This document shows positions 42,080 through 53,768 of a stretch of 64,000 bases of DNA, in pieces. The notes below the pieces were generated by a model that had not been told where the DNA came from, searched no databases, and saw only the letters and a list, made by a program, of their open reading frames with translations. A program made the translations under genes and the position numbers. Origin of the DNA: Kitasatospora sp. NBC_01250 (GTDB taxonomy: Bacteria > Actinomycetota > Actinomycetes > Streptomycetales > Streptomycetaceae); assembly GCF_036226465.1 (NCBI RefSeq), contig NZ_CP108476.1, positions 3,100,001 to 3,164,000 of the forward strand, written 5' to 3'. Within the stretch, counting starts at the first letter, position 1. Each line of letters starts with the position of its first letter.

Positions 42080-42933
42080 GCGGGGTTCCTCCGCGCGGAC
42101 GTAGCGGGTGGTTCGGTGGTCGTACCGGCAGTCGGCGCTGCACCGGTGCCCGGAGCGGGCGACGGTGCGGCACCGGGTGCCGGCACATAGGTGGTGCAGA
42201 CCCCGTCGCCGTGGGCGATGGTGGCCAGCCGTTGTACGTGGGTGCCCAGCAGCTGGGAGAAGACCTCGGTCTCCGCCTCGCAGAGCTGGGGGAACTGCTC
42301 GGCGATGTGCGCCACCGGGCAGTGGTGCTGACAGAGCTGGGCGCCGGCCGGAGCCTTGGCGGCCTGACCGGCAGAGGGCACTCTGCGCACCGTGGCAGCG
42401 TACCCGTCGGCACTCAAAGCCTGAGCGAGTGCCTCGGTCCGCTCGCCGGCCGAGGCCCGCTCCAGGGCGCTCAGGTACTTCTGCCCCTGCTTGCCGAACC
42501 GGGCCCGGGCGAAGGCGGCGACCGCCTCCTCGCCCGCCTTGCCGCCGCCGACCGCCTCGGCGATCCAGCGCAGCGCGTCGGCGGCCAGCTGGTCGTAGGC
42601 CTGGTAGAAGGCGTCCCGGCCGCACTCGGTGAGCGCGAAGACCTTGGCCGGACGGCCGCGGCCACGGCTGCCGTAGACCCGCTGCTCGCGGGACTCGACC
42701 AGACCCGCGGCGAGCAGGCCATCCAGGTGACGGCGGACCGCCGCGGCGGTCAGGCCCAGCCGGCTGGCAAGATCGGCGGCGGAGGAGGGGCCGTGGTCCA
42801 GGATCGAGCGGGCGACCCGGTCACGGGTGGCCCGGTGGCCCTCCAGCAGCACCTCCGCCGAGGTCGCGGGCACCGGGAACCCGGGGGCCGACTCGGCCTC
42901 CAGGTCCTGCGTGTGCTCGCGCATGTTTTTCAC
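42076..42933 (-). CDS. sufR: SufR-type Fe-S-sensing repressor of the suf operon
   Basis: 285 residues from GTG 42933 (ATG 42924 possible; neither has a clear ribosome site). The winged helix is at about 38-105 ([39 protein letters not shown]). The cluster-binding cysteines are in [20 protein letters not shown] and the later GVCTTYVP. A Pro/Ala/Thr-rich tail is added. In actinobacteria SufR represses its own operon when it carries a [4Fe-4S] cluster. First gene of the operon. Confidence 0.93.
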   Translation of the reverse strand: MKNMREHTQDLEAESAPGFPVPATSAEVLLEGHRATRDRVARSILDHGPSSAADLASRLGLTAAAVRRHLDGLLAAGLVESREQRVYGSRGRGRPAKVFALTECGRDAFYQAYDQLAADALRWIAEAVGGGKAGEEAVAAFARARFGKQGQKYLSALERASAGERTEALAQALSADGYAATVRRVPSAGQAAKAPAGAQLCQHHCPVAHIAEQFPQLCEAETEVFSQLLGTHVQRLATIAHGDGVCTTYVPAPGAAPSPAPGTGAAPTAGTTTEPPATSARRNPA

Positions 42934-42946
42934 AACACCATTGTTG
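42933..42946. promoter_or_regulatory. Inverted repeat at the sufR start, candidate SufR site
   Basis: CAACA-CCAT-TGTTG lies directly at and upstream of the sufR start codon in one of the few AT-rich spots; a repressor here would block the operon. Confidence 0.5.
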
Positions 42947-43006
42947 CGTAATTACTTCCGACCGAACAAGCCGTGATCCACGCCTCAGCGGTGGGATCGG
43001 TCACGC

Positions 43007-43021
43007 AGGTAAGCCTTACCT
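43007..43021. promoter_or_regulatory. Iron-box-like palindrome between suf operon and ABC exporter
   Basis: AGGTAAG-C-CTTACCT is a perfect 7-1-7 palindrome. It matches 12 of the 15 core positions of the IdeR/DmdR consensus AGGTTAGGCTAACCT. Position is 74 bases upstream of sufR and 69 upstream of the ABC ATPase. Confidence 0.55.
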
Positions 43022-43076
43022 GACCTGCGTAAACGATCAAGTCGGGTCGCCGTGCCGGCCCCTCGGCCGGGCCTCC

Positions 43077-43082
43077 TACACT
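43077..43082 (+). promoter_or_regulatory. -10 element TACACT of the ABC exporter, likely leaderless
   Basis: TACACT ends 7 bases before ATG 43090; no ribosome site precedes the ATG. Confidence 0.5.
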
Positions 43083-43089
43083 CGCGGGT

Positions 43090-44012
<923 letters not shown>

Positions 44013-44016
<4 letters not shown>

Positions 44017-44777
44017 GTACCTACGCACCGCGGCCCGGCGCCGCCCCCGTCCACAGGATGCTGCTCGCGCAGACCGCCTTCGAGACGAAGATGCTGCTGC
44101 GCAACGGCGAGCAGCTGCTGCTCACCGTGGTGATCCCGACCGTGCTGCTGGTGCTCTTCAGCGCCGTGGACGTGGTCTCGGTGACCGGCCCCGGCAAGCG
44201 GGTCGACTTCCTGGCCCCGGGCCTGCTGGCGCTCGCGGTGATGTCCACCGCCTTCACCGGGCAGGCCATCGCCACCGGCTTCGAGCGCCGCTACGGCGTG
44301 CTCAAGCGGCTCGGCGCCAGCCCGCTGCCGCGCTGGGCGCTGCTGGCCGCCAAGACCGGCTGCGTGCTGGTCACCGAGGTGCTCCAGGTCGCACTGCTCT
44401 CGGTGATCGCGCTGGCGCTGGGCTGGTCGCCGCACGGCGACCCGTTCTCGGTGGTCGCGCTGCTGGTGCTCGGCACCGCCGCCTTCTCCGGGCTCGGGCT
44501 GCTGATGGCCGGCACCCTGAAGGCCGAGGCCACGCTGGCCGCCGCCAACCTGGTCTTCATCCTGCTGCTGCTGGCCGGCGGGGTGGTCGTGCCGCTGTCG
44601 AAGTTCCCCGCCGCGGTGCGCGGGGTGCTCGACCTGCTGCCGATCAGCGCCCTCTCGGACGGGCTGCGCTCGGTGCTGCAGAACGGCGCCGGGGTGCCCT
44701 GGTCGGACCTCGGGATCCTGGCCGGCTGGGCAGTGCTCGCGCTGGCCGCCGCCGCGCGGTTCTTCCGCTGGGAGTAG
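44013..44777 (+). CDS. ABC-2 type exporter permease
   Basis: 254 residues from GTG 44013. Six transmembrane helices. Typical ABC-2 stretches are FETKMLLRNGEQLLLTVVIP at the N-terminus, FLAPGLLALAVMSTAFTGQA, FERRYGVLKRLGASPLPRWA and PISALSDGLRSVLQNG. It forms the transport channel for the ATPase encoded before it. Confidence 0.92.
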
Positions 44778-44786
44778 GCGGCCCCA

Positions 44787-44835
44787 AGCGCTGAGGGGGT
44801 GGGGACCGGATCCGGTCCCCACCCCCTCAGCGCTT
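44787..44835. terminator. Large bidirectional terminator
   Basis: Two 24-25-base arms (AAGCGCTGAGGGGG at the left end, complement at the right) form a loop-free near-perfect palindrome with one bulged G. It lies between the permease and the convergent LAFTG gene. Confidence 0.9.
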
Positions 44836-44850
44836 ACTCAGGCCTGTGCG

Positions 44851-45591
44851 TCAGTGACGCGCGGCCTTCTTGCGACGGGCCAGGAAGAGCAGACCGCCAC
44901 CGAGCGCGATCACTGCCGCTCCCGCGGCCGCGATCGGGCCGGCCGAGCTGCCACCGCCGGTGAAGGCCAGCGAGGGCGAGGTGCTGCTCGGCTTGGGCGC
45001 CGCCGGGGTGGTCGCCGAGACGGGCGCCACGGTGGTGGGGCTCGCCGCCGGGGCGGTCGGCGTGGGGCTCGCCGCCGGGGTGGTGGGAGCCGCAGTGGTC
45101 GGCGCCGGGGTGGTCGGAGCCGGCTTGGTCGGGCTCGGGCTCGGGCTGCTCGGCACGGAGGTGCTCGGGCTCGGGCTCGGGCTGCTCGGCACCGAGGTGC
45201 TCGGGCTGGGGCTGGGGCTGGCCGGCGGGCAGACCGGGATCTGCACCTGCTTGGTGAAGGTCCAGCCCTCCTTCGTCGTCGGGTCGTCACCCGCGACGAC
45301 CGCGACCGTCGCATCGACCGTGGCGGCGTGCTTGGGGTCCACCGGGAACGTCTGCGCGAAGGTGCTCTTGAACGCCTGGTGGTCCACGACGGTCTTGCCG
45401 TCGACGGTCACCGTGATCGTGTTCTTCACGTTCGCGTTGTAGTTGGCCAGATTGACCGTCAGCGACGAGCAGGTCTCGGTGACCGAGTTCGTGTGCGCCG
45501 AAGCGCTGCCGGCCAGCAGGCCGGTGGCAGCCACCGCGAGCACAGCGGCCCCCGCAAAGGTGCGGCCGGTTATCCGCGCTTGTCGCGCCAT
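44851..45591 (-). CDS. LAFTG cell-wall-anchored surface protein
   Basis: 246 residues from ATG 45591 after GGAAGGATC. Signal peptide about 1-32 (TFAGAAVLAVAATGLLAGSA ... SAHT). A beta domain with two cysteines follows (VTETCSSLTVNLANYNANVK ... QIPVCPP). Then comes a Ser/Pro/Thr stalk with two SPSPSPSTSVPS copies, the sorting signal LAFTG, one helix and the RRKKAARH tail. LAxTG is the class-E sortase motif of streptomycetes. No sortase gene lies in the window. Confidence 0.88.
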   Translation of the reverse strand: MARQARITGRTFAGAAVLAVAATGLLAGSASAHTNSVTETCSSLTVNLANYNANVKNTITVTVDGKTVVDHQAFKSTFAQTFPVDPKHAATVDATVAVVAGDDPTTKEGWTFTKQVQIPVCPPASPSPSPSTSVPSSPSPSPSTSVPSSPSPSPTKPAPTTPAPTTAAPTTPAASPTPTAPAASPTTVAPVSATTPAAPKPSSTSPSLAFTGGGSSAGPIAAAGAAVIALGGGLLFLARRKKAARH

Positions 45592-45854
45592 AACGTGATG
45601 ATCCTTCCGAATGAGGCTGTGCAGCGCGGTCGTTGATGGACCGTTGGATGATCTGTGAGCGACCGGCTACACCTGGTGCGGGGGACTCTACCGGCCCACA
45701 GCCGGCACACCACCCCCACCGAACGGCTGAATTCCGCCTGTCCGCGGTGGCATTGGCGTGCTGGCGGAGCTGACCTCGTGATTCACCGGGAACAACGTTC
45801 CTGCACCCGGGCGAACCTTTCTCCTGGCCTCTCCCTCGCGTTCGAAGAAATGAG
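45592..45854. other. Intergenic region upstream of the LAFTG gene
   Basis: Beyond a candidate -10 TAGAGT on the minus strand (about 45681-45686) and the ribosome site of the LAFTG gene I see nothing gene-like in this stretch. Confidence 0.5.
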
Positions 45855-45894
45855 CCGGCCCCCCGGTGATACACGTCGATCACAGGGGGGCCGG
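45855..45894 (-). terminator. Terminator of the choice-of-anchor A gene
   Basis: CCGGCCCCCC (45855-45864) pairs with GGGGGGCCGG (45885-45894), with inner GTGAT/ATCAC, 31 bases past the stop. Confidence 0.85.
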
Positions 45895-45925
45895 TTCAGG
45901 ACAGCCGACAACGATCAGCGGAAGG

Positions 45926-47344
45926 TCAGGCCTTTCTGGCCGTGCGGCGACGGGTCGCGACCACGATCCCCGCGCCGGCCCCGAGCACCAGGACGCCCCC
46001 CACGGTCAGCGGGATCACACCGGAGGCTCCCGTGAAGGCGAGTCCGCCGTGCGCGGGCGCCGTGGGCGCCGGGCTCGGGCTGCCGCCGGTCGCACCCACC
46101 GGCAGCACCCCGCCGGCGCTGCCACTCGGGGCGGGGGTCGCCGTGGCCGGGGCGCTGCCGCCGGCCGAGGGGCGGCTGCTCGGAGCACCGGACGGCCCGG
46201 CCGACCCCGTCGGCCCGGCCCCTGGCGCGGTGACCGGCGCACCCGGCGTGGCGCCACCGGCGGGCGCCGTGCTCGCCGCAGCGGTCACCGGCCCGGCGGC
46301 CGGAGCGGTCGCGGAGGGCGCCGCCGGCCCGGTGGCCGGGGCGCTCGGCGCCACCGTGGGCCCGCCGGGGATCGGCAGGCAGGCGGTGAACGGGTAGTGG
46401 TGGGTCTCCGCTCCCCCGCTGCCGGTCAGCGAGTGCGCGATCACCGAGCCGTTGACCGGGCCGCCGCTGCCCAGGTCGACGGCCGCGTTCGGGGCCAGGA
46501 TGCTGCCCGCCCAGGCGAGCGCGCTGTTCTTGACCACCTTGGTGGCGGTCGGGAAGTTCCACAGCAGCGACGCGCGCACCGCGCCGCCGTCCGCGCTCTG
46601 CAGCTTGTCGTCCTCGACCCAGCTCTGCTTGCCGTGGTCCCAGAGCCAGACCGAGGTGGTGCCGGCCGCCCGCGAGTCGTAGCCGTCACCGGTCACGTTG
46701 ACCACCGCGGTGGCCCCGGCCGGCACCTGCACCCGCAGGGCCTTGGCGCCCTGCAGTTGGCCCGCGCTCACCACGAAGCTGTTGTACGCGGCGTTCGTCC
46801 CGGTCAGCGTCAGGGTGGCAGCGCCGCCCTGCCCCTCGGCGGTCACCGTGGTGCCGGCGGTGGCGCCCTGCGCGGCGAGCCCGGCGGAGAGCGCGCGCAG
46901 CTTGGCGAACTCGGCGGCGAAGTCGATCGGCGAGGGACCGCGGGTCACCGTGCCGGCGTGGCCCTCCAGCCGGCCGCCGCCGATCTTCTGGCCGGCGTAG
47001 ACGCCGTTGCCCTTCATCACCTCGGTGTTGCCGCCGCCCACCGTGATGTTGCCGCCCACCACCAGCGCGTTGCCGCCCGGCAGCGCCTTCACCTGGGCGT
47101 CCGTGAGCTCCTGGCCGACGCTGAAGCCGCCGCTGAAGTCGGCGTTGCCGCCGACCGCGACGGCACCCTCGGCATCCGGCGCGTGGGTGTCGTCGCCCTC
47201 GACGAACTCGCCGTACAGGTTGGCGGTCCCCAGGCTCTGGCAGGGCTGCGGGGCGGGCGCGGCAAGAGCGGCCGGCGCCACGGCAAGGCCCAGCGCGAGC
47301 GAACCGCCGAGCGCGAGGGCCGAGATGGGAGCGGATATGCGCAT
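45926..47344 (-). CDS. Choice-of-anchor A family surface protein with LAFTG sorting signal
   Basis: 472 residues from ATG 47344; ATG 47374 lies inside an operator-like palindrome and is less likely. Signal peptide about 1-30 (ISALALGGSLALGLAVAPAA). The choice-of-anchor A domain is recognised by NLYGEFVEGDDTHAPDAEGA, VAVGGNADFSGG, ALVVGGNITVGGG, SWVEDDKLQS-type strands, SALAWAGSILAPNAAVDLGS and GSVIAHSLTGSG. A roughly 130-residue Pro/Ala stalk leads to LAFTG, a helix and TRRRTARKA. Function unknown; exported and wall-bound. Confidence 0.88.
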   Translation of the reverse strand: MRISAPISALALGGSLALGLAVAPAALAAPAPQPCQSLGTANLYGEFVEGDDTHAPDAEGAVAVGGNADFSGGFSVGQELTDAQVKALPGGNALVVGGNITVGGGNTEVMKGNGVYAGQKIGGGRLEGHAGTVTRGPSPIDFAAEFAKLRALSAGLAAQGATAGTTVTAEGQGGAATLTLTGTNAAYNSFVVSAGQLQGAKALRVQVPAGATAVVNVTGDGYDSRAAGTTSVWLWDHGKQSWVEDDKLQSADGGAVRASLLWNFPTATKVVKNSALAWAGSILAPNAAVDLGSGGPVNGSVIAHSLTGSGGAETHHYPFTACLPIPGGPTVAPSAPATGPAAPSATAPAAGPVTAAASTAPAGGATPGAPVTAPGAGPTGSAGPSGAPSSRPSAGGSAPATATPAPSGSAGGVLPVGATGGSPSPAPTAPAHGGLAFTGASGVIPLTVGGVLVLGAGAGIVVATRRRTARKA

Positions 47345-47371
47345 GTCGCGCACTCTGTCGACGATCTCCGG

Positions 47372-47389
47372 CATTGGTCAAGACCAATG
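47372..47389. promoter_or_regulatory. DasR-site-like palindrome (dre)
   Basis: CATTGGTC-AA-GACCAATG has perfect 8-base arms. On the minus strand the core TGGTCTTGACCA differs at one position from the DasR core TGGTCTAGACCA. It ends 28 bases upstream of ATG 47344. Confidence 0.55.
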
Positions 47390-47478
47390 TCCGATCCGCC
47401 CCAACAGTCGTCTTTGCCCCCGCGCGGCGCGCCGGACCGGCAGGCCGCCCCCGCCGCAAGATCGGCAACAGCGCAACC

Positions 47479-47484
47479 TAGGAT
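47479..47484 (+). promoter_or_regulatory. -10 element TAGGAT of ctaA, likely leaderless
   Basis: TAGGAT ends 6 bases before GTG 47491, so the transcript would begin at the start codon. Confidence 0.55.
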
Positions 47485-47490
47485 GAATCC

Positions 47491-48453
47491 GTGTTCAATC
47501 CCTTCTCCCAGCTCGCCGAGCGCTGGCACCCGTCCGCCACCATGGTGCGGCGCGCCGCACTCGCCGCGCTGGTGATGAGCGTCGTCATCGTGGTCACCGG
47601 CGGCGCGGTCCGCCTGACCGGCTCCGGGCTCGGCTGCAAGACCTGGCCGACCTGCACCGGGGACAGCGTCACCCCCACCCCCGCGATGGGCGTGCACGGG
47701 ATCATCGAGTTCACCAACCGGATGCTCACCTACGTGCTCTGCGCGGCGATCGGCTGGGCCATCCTGGCGGCCCGCTGCGCCGAGCCGTGGCGGCGGTCGC
47801 TGACCCGGCTGGGCTGGTGGCAGTTCTGGGTGGTGATGAGCAACGCCGTGCTCGGCGGGATCACCGTGCTGGTCCATCTCAACCCGTACGTGGTCGCCTG
47901 CCACATGCTCTCGGCGCTGGCCCTGGTCTGGGTGGCGGTGGTGACCTGGGAGCGGGCCAAGGAGGGCGACGGGCCGCCCCGGCCGCTGGTCACCGGACCG
48001 GTCCGGCAGCTGAGCCACCTGCTGGTGGCCGCCACCGGCGCGCTGGTGGTGGCCGGCACCCTGGTGACCGGCGCGGGCCACCACCCGGGCGACTCCAGCG
48101 ACGTTCCGCGGGTGCCGATCAGCTACGACCGGCTGGCCCAGCTGCACACCGACTTCGCCTGCGTGACGGTCGGACTGTCACTCGCGGTGATCTTCGTGCT
48201 GGCCGCCGTCAAGGCCCCCCCGGCCGCCCGGGCCCGGGCCCGGGAGCTGTTCGCGGTGCTGATGGCACAGGGCCTGGTGGGCTTCGTGCAGTACTTCACC
48301 GACGCGCCGGAGCTGCTGGTCGGCGTGCACATGCTGGGCGCCGCACTGACCTGGATCGCCGTGCTGCGGGTCCCGCTGGCGCTGCGCACCCGCGCCGAGG
48401 AGCCCGTCGACGCGCCGCCCGCCCGGACCGCGCCGCAGACCGCGGCGGTCTGA
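47491..48453 (+). CDS. ctaA: Heme A synthase (CtaA/COX15)
   Basis: 320 residues from GTG 47491. Eight helices. Heme ligand histidines are in MGVHGIIEFTNRML (helix 2), VACHMLSALALV (helix 4), AQLHTDFACV (helix 6) and VGVHMLGAALTW (helix 8). The Gram-positive cysteine pair is in GLGCKTWPTCTGD. Converts heme O to heme A for the aa3 oxidase. Its partner ctaB is on the other strand 0.6 kb away. Confidence 0.95.
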   Translation: MFNPFSQLAERWHPSATMVRRAALAALVMSVVIVVTGGAVRLTGSGLGCKTWPTCTGDSVTPTPAMGVHGIIEFTNRMLTYVLCAAIGWAILAARCAEPWRRSLTRLGWWQFWVVMSNAVLGGITVLVHLNPYVVACHMLSALALVWVAVVTWERAKEGDGPPRPLVTGPVRQLSHLLVAATGALVVAGTLVTGAGHHPGDSSDVPRVPISYDRLAQLHTDFACVTVGLSLAVIFVLAAVKAPPAARARARELFAVLMAQGLVGFVQYFTDAPELLVGVHMLGAALTWIAVLRVPLALRTRAEEPVDAPPARTAPQTAAV

Positions 48454-48475
48454 GCACCGTCACGGCCGACAGACC

Positions 48476-48520
48476 GCGAAGGCCCCGACCCCCACCGCAC
48501 CGGGGGGCCGGGGCCTTCGC
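48476..48520. terminator. Bidirectional terminator after ctaA
   Basis: GCGAAGGCCCCG and CGGGGCCTTCGC enclose a C-run/G-run inner stem; lies between convergent genes. Confidence 0.85.
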
Positions 48521-48550
48521 CTTCGGACCGGGAGCCGTACCGAACGGCGG

Positions 48551-48886
48551 TCAGCCGCCGAGCTGGATGCCCGCCATCCGCTTCCACTCGTACGGTCCGG
48601 TCCGTACCTTCAGGGCGAGCTCGCCCTCGAAGGAGTCGTGCAGCGTGATCCCGGCCAGCTCGGCGGCCCGGCGGCCGACGGCGTAGCTGGGCGCCACCTG
48701 GTCGCCCCAGGCGCCGTCCTGACCCACCAGCACGATCCGGGTCGCCACCGCGCCCACGTACTCCACCACGCCGTCGGCGTTGCCGCCGTGCTGCTTGCTG
48801 AAGGCGGTCAGGTGCTTGGCGACGCGCTTGGCCCGACGCTCGGTACGGGCGTCGGCGGCGGGTGCGGAGGTCTCTGCGCTGCTCAT
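48551..48886 (-). CDS. Conserved small hypothetical protein between ctaA and ctaB
   Basis: 111 residues from ATG 48886; ATG 48895 adds three, and neither has a good ribosome site. A basic helix (RTERRAKRVAKHLTAFSKQH) precedes a mixed alpha/beta part with VVEYVGAVATRIVLVGQDG and APSYAVGRRAAELAGITLHD, then DSFEGELALKVRTGPYEWKR. Cytosolic. I recognise it only as a streptomycete-wide neighbour of the ctaA/ctaB genes. Confidence 0.75.
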   Translation of the reverse strand: MSSAETSAPAADARTERRAKRVAKHLTAFSKQHGGNADGVVEYVGAVATRIVLVGQDGAWGDQVAPSYAVGRRAAELAGITLHDSFEGELALKVRTGPYEWKRMAGIQLGG

Positions 48887-48983
48887 GTCCGGCATGCTAC
48901 CCACGGGTAGCCCAGCTGGCGACGGCTTCGCGATGTGCCGCGGGCCACAAACGCCCGTCCGCGCCGCGCCACCCCGCAGAACG

Positions 48984-49026
48984 CCGACGGCCCCGGCGTG
49001 TCGCAGGGACACCCCGGGGCCGTCGG
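48984..49026. terminator. Terminator of ctaB
   Basis: CCGACGGCCCCGG (48984-48996) pairs with CCGGGGCCGTCGG (49014-49026), with inner GTGTC/GACAC. Confidence 0.85.
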
Positions 49027-49048
49027 CCGAGTACCGGCGTACCGGCGC

Positions 49049-49990
49049 CTACCGCAGGAACGGGTCGATCGCGATCGCGACCATCAGCAGCGTCAGGTAG
49101 GTGATCGACCAGTGGAACAGCCGCATCTCCTTGAGCTTGGCCCCCACCACCCCGGCCTTGGCGCGGGAGTACAGGCCGTGCGCCTCCTTGAGCCAGAGGG
49201 CGCCGAGCACCACGGCGGAGACGGGGTAGAGCCAGCTGGTGTGCGCCAGCGGCCAGAGCGCCAGCGAGACCGCCACCATGACCCAGGAGTAGATGACGAT
49301 CTGCCGGGCAACCGCCAGGTTGCCGGCGGTGACCGGGAGCATCGGGATGCCGGCCTTCTCGTAGTCCTCCCGGACCTTCATCGACAGGGGCCAGTAATGC
49401 GGCGGCGTCCAGAAGAAGATCACCAGGAACAGCACGAACGGCGCCCAGCTCAGCGAGCCGGTCACCGCCGCCCAGCCGACCAGCACCGGCATGCAGCCGG
49501 CGATGCCGCCCCACACGATGTTCTGCGCGGTGCGGCGCTTGAGCCCCAGGGTGTAGACGAAGACGTAGAAGAGCAGTCCCGCCAGCGCCAGCCCGGAGGC
49601 CAGCCAGTTGACGAAGTAGCCCAGCCACAGCGTGGAGATCACGCCCAGGCTGATGCCGAAGACCATCGCCTCGCGCGGCGAGACCATCCCCGTCACCAGC
49701 GGGCGGCGCTCGGTGCGGCTCATCACCGCGTCGATGTCGCGGTCGATGTACATGTTGAGCGCGTTGGCACCACCCGCGGAGAGGTAGCCCCCGATGACGA
49801 CCGCCAGCACCAGCCAGAGGTTGGGCACCCCGCGCTTCGCCAGGAACATCACCGGAACCGTGCTCATCAGCAGCAGCTCGATGATCCGAGGCTTGGTCAG
49901 TGCGACAAATGCCCCGACACGGGCCCCGAGCGGCCGACGCGCGGGGGTCGTCCCGAGGACCCCGGCGGGGCGGGATTCGACGGCGGTCAC
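49049..49990 (-). CDS. ctaB: Protoheme IX farnesyltransferase (heme O synthase)
   Basis: 313 residues from GTG 49990 (GTG 49996 possible); longer frames run into the operator region. UbiA-type prenyltransferase with the Asp-rich motifs [22 protein letters not shown] (helix 2 loop, split here for length) and [12 protein letters not shown] (second). Opening [17 protein letters not shown] and mid-protein [14 protein letters not shown] are CtaB-specific. Makes heme O from heme B and farnesyl-PP; its product feeds CtaA. Confidence 0.96.
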   Translation of the reverse strand: MTAVESRPAGVLGTTPARRPLGARVGAFVALTKPRIIELLLMSTVPVMFLAKRGVPNLWLVLAVVIGGYLSAGGANALNMYIDRDIDAVMSRTERRPLVTGMVSPREAMVFGISLGVISTLWLGYFVNWLASGLALAGLLFYVFVYTLGLKRRTAQNIVWGGIAGCMPVLVGWAAVTGSLSWAPFVLFLVIFFWTPPHYWPLSMKVREDYEKAGIPMLPVTAGNLAVARQIVIYSWVMVAVSLALWPLAHTSWLYPVSAVVLGALWLKEAHGLYSRAKAGVVGAKLKEMRLFHWSITYLTLLMVAIAIDPFLR

Positions 49991-50422
49991 GAACACCCCA
50001 ACTGAAGATGAAACTTCGCAGGCGTCCACGGGTCGATTGCTCGTGAATCCGTTCACCTGCGCGTACCACGCCACCTTAGACGGTGCATAGATCCCGATCC
50101 GCCGCGGGGTCCGCTGACGGGGCCGCGCCGCACCCCCGTGGGTGAACTGCCCAGTTCACCGAAGGGCGGCACCGGACAAACCGGGTCAAGGTGGTTCCGG
50201 TGGCAGCGGCGCACTGCACTCAGTACACATGGGAATCGGGTCACGAAACTCCGGGTTCTCCCCGTACGGAAGGCGTGCCCCGGGCTGGGCGGTAGGCTCG
50301 CCCGGAGAAGCGGGAAACCCTCCGTGACCGGCACTACCGAACATGCGTCAGGCCCACAGTGTCGTGGCCGACCCGGTCCCTTCACGGGGTCACACCTCAA
50401 TACGGAAGGAGCCCTGAGAAGG
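49991..50422. promoter_or_regulatory. Divergent ctaB/tkt control region
   Basis: The 432-base gap contains the perfect palindrome GGTGAACTG-CC-CAGTTCACC (50142-50161), a further GTTCACC at about 50051, and TAGGCT (50293-50298) as a candidate -10 for tkt. No gene is supported in it. Confidence 0.55.
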
Positions 50423-52522
<2,100 letters not shown>

Positions 52523-52588
52523 GTGCGGCGGCCCGGCCGCTCCCCGGTTCCTGACTGATTTTCCGATAGACCTTAAGGACTGAACAGC

Positions 52589-53731
52589 ATGACTGACGCA
52601 TTGAAGCGCCTCAGCGACGAAGGCGTGGCGATCTGGCTGGACGACCTCAGCCGCACCCGCCTGAACTCCGGCAACCTGGCCGAGCTCGTGCAGAACATGC
52701 ACGTCGTCGGTGTCACCACCAACCCGACCATCTTCCAGAAGGCCATCGCCGGCAGCGGCGACACCTCCTACGACGCGCAGCTGCGCGACCTGGCGGTGCG
52801 CAAGGTCACCACCGACGAGGCGATCCGCATGATCACCACCTCGGACGTGCGGGACGCCGCCGACGTGCTGCGCCCGGTCTACGACGCCAGCAACGGCCGC
52901 GACGGCCGGGTCTCCATCGAGGTCGACCCGCGCCTGGCCCACCAGACCGCGCCCACCGTGGCCGAGGCCAAGCAGCTGTGGTGGCTGGTGGACCGTCCCA
53001 ACGTGTTCATCAAGATCCCCGCGACCAAGGCCGGCCTGCCGGCCATCACCGAGGTCATCGCGAAGGGCATCAGCGTCAACGTCACGCTGATCTTCTCGCT
53101 GGAGCGCTACCAGGCCGTGGTCGACGCCTACCTGACCGGCCTGGAGCAGGCCAAGGCCAAGGGCATCGACCTGTCCTCGATCGAGTCGGTCGCCTCGTTC
53201 TTCGTCTCCCGGGTGGACACCGAGATCGACAAGCGCCTGGAGGCGATCGGCGGCGACGCCGTCAAGCTGCGCTCCAAGGCCGCGCTGGCCAACGCCCGCC
53301 TGGCCTACCAGGCGTACGAGGAGGTCTTCGGCTCGGTGGACGGCAAGAAGCCGGCCAGCGCCCGCTGGACCGCCCTGGAGGCGGCCGGCGCCAAGCCGCA
53401 GCGCCCGCTGTGGGCCTCCACCGGTGTCAAGGACCCGGCCCTGCCGGACACCCTGTACGTGACCGAGCTGGTCGCGCCGGGCACCGTCAACACCATGCCC
53501 GAGGCCACCCTGGACGCCACCGGCGACCACGGCCAGGTCACCGGCGACACCATCACCGGCGCCTACGCCGACGCCCAGGGGGTGCTGGACGCGCTGGCCG
53601 CGGCCGGCGTGGACTACGACGACGTCGTCCAGGTCCTGGAGGACGAGGGCGTCTCCAAGTTCGAGGTCTCCTGGCAGGAGCTGCTGGACACCGTGACGGC
53701 GTCGCTGGCCTCCTTCTCCGACGGCAAGTGA
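52589..53731 (+). CDS. tal: Transaldolase
   Basis: 380 residues, the long actinobacterial form. TIM-barrel enzyme: [33 protein letters not shown], the Schiff-base lysine in [45 protein letters not shown], and [15 protein letters not shown]. Sixty-six bases after tkt, same operon. Confidence 0.96.
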   Translation: MTDALKRLSDEGVAIWLDDLSRTRLNSGNLAELVQNMHVVGVTTNPTIFQKAIAGSGDTSYDAQLRDLAVRKVTTDEAIRMITTSDVRDAADVLRPVYDASNGRDGRVSIEVDPRLAHQTAPTVAEAKQLWWLVDRPNVFIKIPATKAGLPAITEVIAKGISVNVTLIFSLERYQAVVDAYLTGLEQAKAKGIDLSSIESVASFFVSRVDTEIDKRLEAIGGDAVKLRSKAALANARLAYQAYEEVFGSVDGKKPASARWTALEAAGAKPQRPLWASTGVKDPALPDTLYVTELVAPGTVNTMPEATLDATGDHGQVTGDTITGAYADAQGVLDALAAAGVDYDDVVQVLEDEGVSKFEVSWQELLDTVTASLASFSDGK

Positions 53732-53768
53732 CACCCGCTCGCACGACGCATTGAAGCGGAGCCCAGCA

